Shown here in pieces: positions 57,901 to 61,499 of a stretch of DNA of 64,000 nt (within the stretch, counting starts at the first letter, position 1; each line of letters opens with the position of its first letter). The notes beneath the pieces are model-generated. The model was not told the origin of the DNA and ran no database searches. It was given only the letters and a program-made list of their open reading frames with translations. The stretch is from Nilaparvata lugens (taxonomy: Eukaryota; Arthropoda; Insecta; Hemiptera; Delphacidae). The stretch lies in NCBI RefSeq assembly GCF_014356525.2, contig NC_052518.1:13284201-13348200 (forward strand), read 5' to 3'. A program made the position numbers and the translations under genes.

Positions 57901-60246
57901 TTTCGATCACATAGAAATTAAGTAAATAAGTATTCACCCAAAATCTGACAGATCAAACTTCTCTGTTCAAAGTGTTAAATATGAGAGTACATACATGATA
58001 CTGTAAGTGCCTACACTAAAATAAATTAAATTTGTTTAATGTTCTCATTCATCTCATTTTTATATGATTTATTTGTACTGTATGTTTGAATGTGAATAGT
58101 TGTTTGAGATATACGATGTACGGCTTTCGTCATTCATTTTCTCTTAAATTCTGTATCGAAATCATGTATCATACGACCACCTACCCATTTAACAAATTAA
58201 GTTGGAATCAAAATGGCGCACAAAAATTTTGAAGTTACAGAAAAGTAGTTTTTCAATTCGAAAAGGATCCCAATGAAACCCACTGTTAAATCATCCTTGT
58301 AAAAGAAATTTGATTTAAAATTCTACGTTTGTCCTAAGGATGAATTCCTCTAGTTTTTAGGTTTGACTGTATCATTCAAATATATTTTATTTTTAAATAT
58401 ATAAATCCAATTAAGCCAACAAGTACTTGAACTCAGGAAAATAAATAGGAAGATCACTTACCCCTATCCAAACTATGCATACCATACCGACTTCTCACTA
58501 ACAAGGGTTTCAGTTATAAATTGGAATAAAAACTAAGAATGGAACAGATAGGTAAAAACAAATCATGATATTATACTCCGATAGTGTCTGGTCCTCTGCC
58601 GAGTCCTTAGTCCTCACCTGCTATACTAACTGGATATATTTCACACAAAGTATTTACAAGGTGTAGGGCGTTCACTTTCAATAATTATATCTACTAGCAC
58701 AAGTAAAATCACTAAACGAACGAACATATTGATATACACTATTTTGGGTCGAATTTCTTACGATATTATATCCTCGAATAGGAGTTGCTAATTATGGATC
58801 AAAATATCTAACGAAAAACAATGACCTTTCGTCGAATAGGTCTGAGTACATGATCGAAGCATTTTCGAGCTTCGAGCTGTGGGAATAAATAGATACCTTA
58901 TCAATCAAACACCAACACTCCAGCCATTCGGCCTATTCCGACTATGTCGCAGCGGAAGACACAATTACAACGAACCGGAATATTAAGCTGTTTCCATAAT
59001 TCCTACCAACCTGTATATATCTTTCTAAGACCGCTCTGACCGTTGACCGCTCTTTGTGTGCATACACCTTAACCTCTACATTTGATTCTCTCTCACACTA
59101 GGATTGGTTAGGTTACTTGTAGGAGAGAGTCCATGGTAGACGTTTCGTGGTCCAAAATATAGAATCATAAAGAAACAATAGCATCAGTAGATATTACATG
59201 GTATAGGGCGTTTATGTCGCAACTTTCACTGTTATCTCAAGCCGATAGTTCATGTAATTCTTTCCCGTGAAGCTGTGTGACACTGGTAGTCTCTCATATT
59301 GTGCCGTTCATACACTCTCACCTCAACAAAACAGTAAAAATCGACAATAATCAACAGTAATCGGCTTGAGATAACAGTAAAAGTTGCGACATAAACGCCC
59401 TATACCATGGAATATCTACTTACGCTATTGTTTCTCTATGATAGAATCTATCCAGATTGTTGAGCTTCTATATTCATAACTTTTTTCACTCAATCAATTT
59501 TAACTTGTTGTACTGTAGTTTTTTTGTGATCCAAGATCGTTTCCCAATCCAACTCATAAATTAAATAGACGGAATAATGGAATAAACATTTCGAAATTCC
59601 ATCGATATAATTAAAAATGTAATTGAAAGTTCAAGATCATTGCCTATTCTCTTAAACTCATTCGATGTATTTCTCATTTTTCCGTGAGTTAAAATTTATC
59701 AAAATCTTTCAATTCAACTTGTCTTTGAGTTTCTTGTTAGAATTTTATTATTGTTCATCTCAGTATGTGAATTTATTTTACATAAATTTATTATTATTAA
59801 TTATAATTTATTTTATTTTTGTTCGTCTCATTATGTAAATTTATAAACAATGTCATAATAAAGTGTAAAATTCAATGTTTATGTTATTAACATCAAATTA
59901 TTCACTCCATCCCGCTATTTATTTACTCATCCATTCATGTATTCAATCCATTCATTCATTCATAATTTCATACAAATGCACGTTGAAAATGCCTAATAAT
60001 CCATAAAACTATTGGAACGATCTTCAATATTGATATCTTGAATTATGTGAAGGGAATGTTTATTCTTGTGCAAAAAAATGTGTCTGGTACGAAATTATAA
60101 TGTTCTAGATCGTTCAGTTACCCAAGTTCAGACATCTTGGCAGAACTCTACTATTGGATATAGTAACGGCTACAGCTGAAGAGATGAGTGATGCAAAGAT
60201 ATGTCATGATGTGGCAGCCATCAGTATCAGTAGTGATTCTTTTTAA
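29968..60246 (+). CDS. LZTR1: LZTR1, kelch-BTB-BACK adaptor of CUL3 ubiquitin ligase, 14 coding exons
   Basis: LZTR1 recognises RAS-family GTPases (RIT1, MRAS, classical RAS) and presents them to CUL3 for ubiquitination, restraining RAS-MAPK signalling; it acts on internal membranes. The 14 exons placed here sum to 2355 nt (784 residues plus TAA). Every junction is GT-AG and every phase matches. Order: short N-terminus (1-48), six-bladed kelch propeller (about 49-353; [64 protein letters not shown]), first BTB (about 365-480; RQFCDVDF), first BACK (488-584), second BTB (590-694; [20 protein letters not shown]), second BACK (695-784; [20 protein letters not shown]). The human protein is 840 residues; the missing length is mostly two insertions absent here, between kelch blades 5 and 6 and inside BTB1. 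The start ATG follows an in-frame stop. Introns carry at least seven LINE or DNA-transposon insertions, all outside exons. Confidence 0.96.
30281..30658. mobile_element. MITE family 4, copy 3 (diverged, longer)
   Basis: Ends CTATAACGAGGTTCACGTTA and TATAACGTGGACCTCACTAT with TA at both borders; about 375 bp, so the centre is expanded or replaced relative to the 215-bp copies. In LZTR1 intron 1. Confidence 0.8.
31034..31043. promoter_or_regulatory. GTCACGTGAC palindrome (E-box of CLEAR type)
   Basis: A perfect 10-bp palindrome matching the site bound by MiT/TFE factors, in LZTR1 intron 1 about 900 bp after exon 1. A single site can easily be chance; no supporting cluster. Confidence 0.25.
31277..31490 (-). 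mobile_element. tRNA-derived SINE family 2
   Basis: On the minus strand a tRNA-like head has an A-box-like TTTAGTGTAAAGGTAAG and a B box GGGTTCGATTCCC, with a 7-bp acceptor-like pairing (TACCAGT with GCTGGCA, one mismatch). It is followed by a non-tRNA body ending in GGGATTTTCGTTTAATAA. The same 3' end recurs at about 55800-55855 without the head. In LZTR1 intron 1. Confidence 0.7.
31856..32075. mobile_element. Hairpin MITE family 5 (ACTTGTAGTACCCTTTATTA arms), copy 1
   Basis: AATTAATAAAAACAATATAA and AAACTTGTAGTACTCTTTAT on the left are mirrored by ATACTACAAGTTTTTATATT and GTTTTTATTAAT on the right. The centre holds AACTTGAAAACGACCTATGG then TCGAAACTAGT (31978-32008). Intron 1 of LZTR1. Confidence 0.82.
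32359..32530 (+). CDS. LZTR1: LZTR1 exon 2 (kelch 1 and part of 2)
   Basis: Acceptor TTTACAG. Encodes [34 protein letters not shown] and [11 protein letters not shown]; donor GTC|gtaagt, phase 0. Confidence 0.96.
33119..33425. mobile_element. Hairpin MITE family 5, copy 2
   Basis: Same arms as 31856-32075 with a longer centre; carries AACTTGAAAATGACCTAAGT then TATGGTCGAAACTAGT (33318-33353). The two copies lie 1.2 kb apart in the same orientation in LZTR1 intron 2. Confidence 0.85.
33470..33660 (-). mobile_element. SINE-like element with B box GGTTCGAAACC
   Basis: Minus strand: a B-box-like GGTTCGAAACCCACC, then a body ending CTCATTGCCCAAGCACAAGC and AGAGCTCATGTGGGG. That 3' part resembles the body of SINE family 1 (CATTACCCA..CACAAGC, AAAGCTCATGTGGGC) while the head is different. 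In LZTR1 intron 2. Confidence 0.5.
34911..35047 (+). CDS. LZTR1: LZTR1 exon 3 (kelch 2)
   Basis: Acceptor TTTTTTATAG. Encodes [20 protein letters not shown] and [10 protein letters not shown]...[10 protein letters not shown]; donor AG|gtaatt, phase 2. Confidence 0.96.
35400..35575. repeat. Imperfect inverted repeat around ACCTGTAAT(A)
   Basis: ACCTGTAATACAGGT (near 35433), ACAGGGAAGTTACCTGTAAT and GGTCCTGTAAGTTTTATGAA occur within 150 bp, with a pairing of TATGAAATTTTACAG against CTGTAAGTTTTATGAAATA-like halves. Probably a decayed MITE. Intron 3 of LZTR1. Confidence 0.4.
35759..35852. mobile_element. Short hairpin MITE (GGTTTCTAGGACACTTATTA ends)
   Basis: GGTTTCTAGGACACTTATTA and AAATCCAATGAA on the left pair with TTTCATTTGATTTAATGTC and TTAGAAACC on the right, about 92 bp in all. 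Intron 3 of LZTR1. Confidence 0.7.
35963..36089 (+). CDS. LZTR1: LZTR1 exon 4 (kelch 3)
   Basis: Acceptor TTTTTTCTAG. Encodes [36 protein letters not shown] and then RGSM before the donor ATG|gtgggt, phase 0. The last four residues differ from the vertebrate DRE, so the exact donor is the least certain of the set. Confidence 0.88.
36408..36598 (+). mobile_element. tRNA-derived SINE family 1, copy 3
   Basis: Head with TAGCCGAGTTGACTAAGG, GTTGCACCCTTCAGTCTGCT and B box GGTTCGAATCC; body GTATGGACGTTTGACCATCT, ACCCACGCG, AAAAAACTCATGTGGGCATC. In LZTR1 intron 4, same strand as the gene. Confidence 0.85.
37144..37307 (+). CDS. LZTR1: LZTR1 exon 5 (kelch 4)
   Basis: Acceptor TTGGAACAG. Encodes [26 protein letters not shown] and [20 protein letters not shown]; donor ATG|gtatgt, phase 2. 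Confidence 0.94.
37388..37563. repeat. Direct duplication, 96-bp period
   Basis: GTATTATCAGAGAGCTTAAA and the following 60 bp (ATATATGTTGCAGATGATTT..., CGTTTCATGCATTA) recur at 37484 with about 85-90 percent identity. In LZTR1 intron 5. Confidence 0.75.
38101..38272. mobile_element. MITE family 1, copy 2
   Basis: AGGTGCGTACAGATTTACGC ... CGTATATCTGTACGCACCT, about 165 bp, flanked by CTA on both sides (38101-38103, 38270-38272). Strongly similar to 3300-3470 but with independent changes in the centre. LZTR1 intron 5. Confidence 0.88.
38290..38870 (-). mobile_element. Decayed LINE reverse transcriptase C-terminus
   Basis: Minus strand from 38870: [40 protein letters not shown] and [13 protein letters not shown] (the usual S.l.YGi.lWG....v...QkraIRii block). 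Then, in another frame, [19 protein letters not shown], and finally [17 protein letters not shown]. Many stops and shifts. LZTR1 intron 5. Confidence 0.7.
39588..39900 (+). CDS. LZTR1: LZTR1 exon 6 (kelch 5 and 6), unusually GC-rich
   Basis: Acceptor TTTTTGGCAG. Encodes the TEH.LRG.PPPP.RRYGHTM block, [32 protein letters not shown] sequence and [20 protein letters not shown]; donor CAG|gtgggt, phase 0. It lacks the long insertion found between these blades in the human protein. GC-ending codons are far more frequent here than in any other exon of the gene. Confidence 0.96.
39940..40085. mobile_element. Hairpin MITE family 6 (ATAGTACCCTTTAAAA arms)
   Basis: TTATAAAATAAAATTATAGT-ACCCTTTAAAAT pairs with TTTTAAAGGGCACTATAATT-CTATTTTATCA. 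A related decayed copy in the opposite orientation lies at about 54660-54770 (shares AATGTATGAATT(T/C)AGGGCTACTTTC). LZTR1 intron 6. Confidence 0.7.
40735..41198 (-). mobile_element. LINE (element D) RT fragment, 3' part, interrupted upstream by an RTE-like LINE
   Basis: Minus strand: [14 protein letters not shown] (about 41190), [20 protein letters not shown] (41160-41110, both catalytic Asp present), then shifted [20 protein letters not shown] ... [11 protein letters not shown] ... [19 protein letters not shown], ending in an (ATT)n-type tail at 40735-40750. It continues upstream beyond the insertion, from 42302. In LZTR1 intron 6. Confidence 0.8.
41212..42288 (-). mobile_element. RTE-like LINE, 5'-truncated, with 13-bp target duplication
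   Basis: Minus strand 42288 to 41212: [90 protein letters not shown], then in other frames [28 protein letters not shown] and [17 protein letters not shown]. The motif set fits the RTE group. It starts just before RT motif B, so it is heavily 5'-truncated. The 13-mer TCTGACAAACACT occurs at 41199-41211 and again at 42289-42301, directly bordering the insertion. One shift near 41530 breaks the frame. Confidence 0.88.
42302..43440. other. LZTR1 intron 6 stretch
   Basis: The first tens of bases probably continue element D upstream on the minus strand; the rest shows nothing coding. A phrase near 43068 resembles one near 7680. Confidence 0.4.
43515..43931 (-). mobile_element. LINE reverse transcriptase C-terminal fragment
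   Basis: Minus strand: [60 protein letters not shown], then after a shift [29 protein letters not shown], and a short ATT-repeat tail. This is the post-RT C-terminal region common to several insect LINEs. LZTR1 intron 6. Confidence 0.78.
44094..44294 (+). CDS. LZTR1: LZTR1 exon 7 (start of first BTB)
   Basis: Acceptor TGCTTACAG. Encodes [20 protein letters not shown] then [10 protein letters not shown] and [15 protein letters not shown]; donor AAG|gtagta, phase 0. Confidence 0.94.
44943..45084 (+). CDS. LZTR1: LZTR1 exon 8 (first BTB, core)
   Basis: Acceptor CATTTCCAG. Encodes VEVRLRDA-type strand and [16 protein letters not shown]; donor GGA|gtaagt, phase 1. Shorter than the vertebrate counterpart, which has a Pro/Gly-rich loop before this strand. 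Confidence 0.94.
45198..45242. repeat. Tandem 19-bp repeat with 26-bp period
   Basis: GTATCAAGCGCTCTTGATG at 45198-45216 and 45224-45242; each contains the partial palindrome TCAAGCGCTCTTGA. LZTR1 intron 8. Confidence 0.85.
45350..45386. repeat. Perfect 15-bp-arm hairpin with 3-nt loop
   Basis: ATGTCATAGGAAAAT, CTA, ATTTTCCTATGACAT. LZTR1 intron 8. Transcribed on the sense strand it would form a stable small hairpin. Confidence 0.85.
45628..45705 (+). repeat. Segment also present inside the nearby mariner-like element
   Basis: GACTCGTTTATAGTTTTCCT ... TATTATTTTTACAAGATAGT-GCTTT matches 46139-46212 (GTCTCGTTTATAGTTTTTTT ... TTACAAGATAGTGCTTT) at high identity. One copy is inside and one outside the transposon. 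Confidence 0.8.
45869..47203 (-). mobile_element. Mariner-like DNA transposon, inactive, TA target duplication
   Basis: Inverted ends CAGAGTGACGCAAAAAGAAT and ATTCTTTTTGCACCACTCAG are bordered by TA (45867-45868 and 47204-47205). The minus strand encodes a transposase in broken frames: [17 protein letters not shown] (about 47090), [57 protein letters not shown] (46605-46655, first catalytic Asp region), [20 protein letters not shown] (about 46300-46245), [18 protein letters not shown] (about 46090-46030). About 1335 bp. Several stops and shifts, and a foreign-looking 75-bp segment near 46139-46212, make it inactive. LZTR1 intron 8. Confidence 0.88.
47333..48927 (+). mobile_element. LINE (element G), 5'-truncated, with 10-bp target duplication
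   Basis: Plus strand: [20 protein letters not shown] (from about 47366), [52 protein letters not shown], then after one shift [44 protein letters not shown] and [15 protein letters not shown]. The close parallel with the element B RT (YINDLF, FADDTAL, IKYLG) puts both in the same group. It ends in a TATTC repeat tail. TTCTAATTAG occurs at 47323-47332 and 48928-48937. LZTR1 intron 8. Confidence 0.88.
49079..49140 (+). CDS. LZTR1: LZTR1 exon 9 (end of first BTB)
   Basis: A 62-nt exon: acceptor TTTATTAG, encodes [20 protein letters not shown], donor CAA|gtaagt. Phase 1 in, phase 0 out. Too short to be found by ORF length but required to keep frame. Confidence 0.94.
50357..50572. mobile_element. 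MITE family 4, copy 2, TA target duplication
   Basis: Ends TAGCGAGGTCCACGTTATAA and TTATAACGTGGACCTCACTA; TA at 50355-50356 and 50573-50574. Differs from the copy at 14913 at only a handful of sites. It sits 60 bp upstream of LZTR1 exon 10. Confidence 0.9.
50634..50922 (+). CDS. LZTR1: LZTR1 exon 10 (3-box and first BACK)
   Basis: Acceptor AATTTACAG. Encodes [43 protein letters not shown] BACK helices and [11 protein letters not shown]; donor CTAG|gtatta, phase 1. Ends 72 bp before a Helitron-like repeat. Confidence 0.93.
50995..51952 (-). mobile_element. Helitron-like repeat with GC-rich end and (TA)n end
   Basis: Starts CTAGCCGTCAGGCTCGCTTC-GCTCGCC with a palindromic GGGGGCTCCGCCCCC (about 51038) and a second GGGCTCGCTTCGCTCGCC near 51088. 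It ends with GAGTGAGTGAGTCAGTCAGT, GCCATTTTGCTTTTATATA and a long (TA)n run. In minus orientation this is TC/TATA... to ...GGCTAG, the shape of a Helitron. No protein coding. LZTR1 intron 10. Confidence 0.4.
51875..51952. repeat. (TA)n microsatellite
   Basis: About 75 bp of alternating TA with a single TT interruption, at the end of the Helitron-like repeat. Confidence 0.95.
52500..52571. repeat. Tandem duplication, 36-bp unit
   Basis: AAAACAAAATTCAGTTTCAT and ACATTAGAAATTTACT form a 36-bp unit present twice without change. LZTR1 intron 10. Confidence 0.9.
52824..53002 (+). CDS. LZTR1: LZTR1 exon 11 (second BTB, first half)
   Basis: Acceptor ATTATTCAG. Encodes [19 protein letters not shown], then [19 protein letters not shown] and [18 protein letters not shown]; donor AAC|gtaagt, phase 0. 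Confidence 0.96.
53881..54637. mobile_element. Nested inverted-repeat elements (outer and inner hairpin)
   Basis: Outer arms: GGCCACTAACGATACTACAA and CATGTATGTTCAGACAAG on the left against CTTGTCTGAACA-like and GTTACTAATG...CATTAGTGGCT on the right. Inner arms at 54083-54534: CTAAGGGTGGTCATTAACGA, AAGTGTGTTGAACATG against CATGTTCAACACACTT, GCCACCCTTAG. The centre is rich in AACAGCTGTT units. LZTR1 intron 11. Confidence 0.7.
54884..55121. repeat. Direct duplication of a 97-bp segment, 141-bp period
   Basis: ATCCAAGCATTTACTTGAAA through CTAGCCTTAAAGATCTTAT occurs at 54884-54980 and 55025-55121 with one visible difference (CTTGGAAC against CTTAGAAC). The near identity suggests a recent duplication. 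LZTR1 intron 11. Confidence 0.88.
55457..55606 (+). CDS. LZTR1: LZTR1 exon 12 (second BTB, second half)
   Basis: Acceptor GAATTTCAG. Encodes [20 protein letters not shown] and [20 protein letters not shown]; donor CAG|gtaatt, phase 0. Confidence 0.96.
56120..56258. mobile_element. Short hairpin MITE (GCCACATGAAGCGTTTTTCA ends)
   Basis: GCCACATGAAGCGTTTTTCA, AGGCAGGAAGCTCTCTGATT on the left pair with AATCGGAGAGCTTCCTACCC, TCTGAAAACGCTTTAAGTGG-C on the right. LZTR1 intron 12. Confidence 0.85.
56451..56585 (+). CDS. LZTR1: LZTR1 exon 13 (second BACK)
   Basis: Acceptor TGTTGACAG. Encodes [33 protein letters not shown]; donor AAA|gtaagt, phase 0. Confidence 0.96.
56854..57060. mobile_element. 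Near-perfect palindromic MITE with about 90-bp arms
   Basis: TTTTGAACAACTAAATTACG ... ACATTTGTGGAGC on the left is mirrored by GCTCCACAAATGTGAG ... CGTAATTTAGTTGTTCAAAA on the right, with only a few mismatches. The centre (GGACACTAGGCCCTTCATCA) reads on the minus strand as TGATGAAGGGCCTAGTGTCC. LZTR1 intron 13. Confidence 0.9.
57283..57345 (-). repeat. Fragment carrying the ACTTGATAATAAC...GCCGAAACTAG motif
   Basis: On the minus strand, GACACTTGATAATAACAAGT then TAAGCCGAAACTAGACGTGT, followed by an (ATT)n run. It resembles the centres of hairpin families 3 and 5. LZTR1 intron 13. Confidence 0.6.
57645..58320. mobile_element. Long inverted-repeat element, about 680 bp
   Basis: The left part (AGTTTTACAGTAGGTTTTAT, ATTTTGATTCCAATTTCATT, GGGAAGGTGGTCATAAACAT, TTATTTCGATACAGGGTTCC) is complementary with mismatches to the right part (CTGTATCGAAATCATGTATC, ATACGACCACCTACCCATTT, AAGTTGGAATCAAAATGGCG, GAAACCCACTGTTAAA). 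Non-coding. LZTR1 intron 13. Confidence 0.72.
58321..59160. other. LZTR1 intron 13 stretch
   Basis: No coding or structured element could be supported. Confidence 0.35.
59165..59452. mobile_element. Hairpin MITE (GGTATAGGGCGTTTATGTCG arms)
   Basis: CAATAGCATCAGTAGATATT, GGTATAGGGCGTTTATGTCG and TTATCTCAAGCCGAT on the left are mirrored by ATCGGCTTGAGATAACAGTA, CGACATAAACGCCCTATACC and AATATCTACTTACGCTATTG on the right. LZTR1 intron 13. Confidence 0.88.
60109..60246 (+). CDS. LZTR1: LZTR1 exon 14 (C-terminus and stop)
   Basis: Acceptor ATGTTCTAG. Encodes [20 protein letters not shown] ... [16 protein letters not shown] and ends SSDSF-TAA. The pattern LP.LR.L...LLLDI..S.A.H..D matches the family C-terminus. 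Confidence 0.92.
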   Translation: MVQLPKFRHLGRTLLLDIVTATAEEMSDAKICHDVAAISISSDSF

Positions 60247-61048
60247 TCAATATTGTAGATCATAAAATTTAGCTAGATAATTGTGTGGAAGTTAGTAACT
60301 ATTACTGTATTATCGAGGAAGAAAATTGCATTTTTAAATATTTAAAAATTTTGTTGAGGCACGTTCTCAGTAGAAGGTACACTTTTTTATACATCACTAA
60401 CACCAAAGTTAGATAAGTAGAGAATTTTGGGAGTTGTATGTTTAAAAAACACGACTTTTTAACTCTTTTGCAAAGTATTTATTCAGTTCCTTCGTAGATT
60501 ATTTCTTCATGTAATGTGTAGGTCAATCTATACTCTTTCTTGTGCTTTATTATTTATCATTATAATGATTATCATCTAAACTGAAAATGTACAACTCTGA
60601 AAACAATGGTGTTTTCAACTCTAATGCTAAGCATTTATCCTGTTCCTTCATAGATTCCAATTCAATGTAATGTGTGTTGTGTATGTCATTCTATTTTTTA
60701 TCGTGCTGTATTATTTATTATTACACTTATGATTCTTAGGGACCAGTCCCTTTACCAATGTAACTCATTAGTGATTCAATGATATTATTAATATTAAACT
60801 ATTATTCATTTTGCTCTTTCAATGTAGATGTCCAAGAATTATTTATTTTATTTTAAAAATTATCGTTTATTTAAAAAATTACTTATCCATACTTTCTTTT
60901 TTTTCTCTCTCTTACTTAAATAGGCGTCACAAGTAGACTTTTATTGTGTTCAATATTATTTATTATATAGAGTTTATTATTATACAAAGATTTTGTAGTT
61001 AATCAAATTGAATAACTGTGTTATTTAGATGAGAGTCAGAATTATATT
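60247..61048 (+). other. LZTR1: Probable LZTR1 3' UTR
   Basis: Follows the TAA at 60244-60246. An ATTAAA near 60796 could act in polyadenylation; the first clear AATAAA found downstream is at 63889-63894, so the true 3' end is unknown. Confidence 0.4.
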
Positions 61049-61487
61049 TGCGGATCGGAAACATGGGTGCTTACAGCTGGAGATGTGCAAAGATTGAGAG
61101 TTTTTGAAAGGAAGGTAGTGAGAAGAATCATGGGTCCTGTTTTTGAGAATGGTCTTTGGAGAGGAAGAAAAAATTTGGAAATAGAGCAGTTCTTAAACAA
61201 TGAAGACATTGTGCGGTTTATTAAAGCTGGCAGAATAAGATGGATGGGACATATGGTGAGAATGGGAGATGAAAGAGTAGTGAAATGTATATGGAAGGAC
61301 AGGATATATAACAGAAGAAGAAAAGGTCGACCGAGAAATAGATGGACGGATGATGTGGAACGAGATCTGAGAACGCTTGGAGTTCGTAACTGGAGGGGGC
61401 AGGCCGAGGATCGTAACAGATGGAGAGGCTATGTGAGGGAGGCCAAGGGTTGCAAAGACCTGTAGAGCTGAGGAGTAAGTAAGTAAG
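61049..61487 (+). mobile_element. 5'-truncated LINE end with 12-bp target duplication
   Basis: Plus strand ORF ETWVLTAGDVQRLRVFERKV, RRIMGPVFENGLWRG, IRWMGHMVRMGDERVVK, RRKGRPRNRWTDDVERDLR and WRGYVREAKGCKDL is the C-terminal tail of a LINE RT polyprotein (Jockey/RTE-like insect type). It ends in a GTAA repeat tail. CAGAATTATATT borders it at 61037-61048 and 61488-61499. About 440 bp, uninterrupted frame, so probably fairly young. Confidence 0.88.
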
Positions 61488-61499
61488 CAGAATTATATT

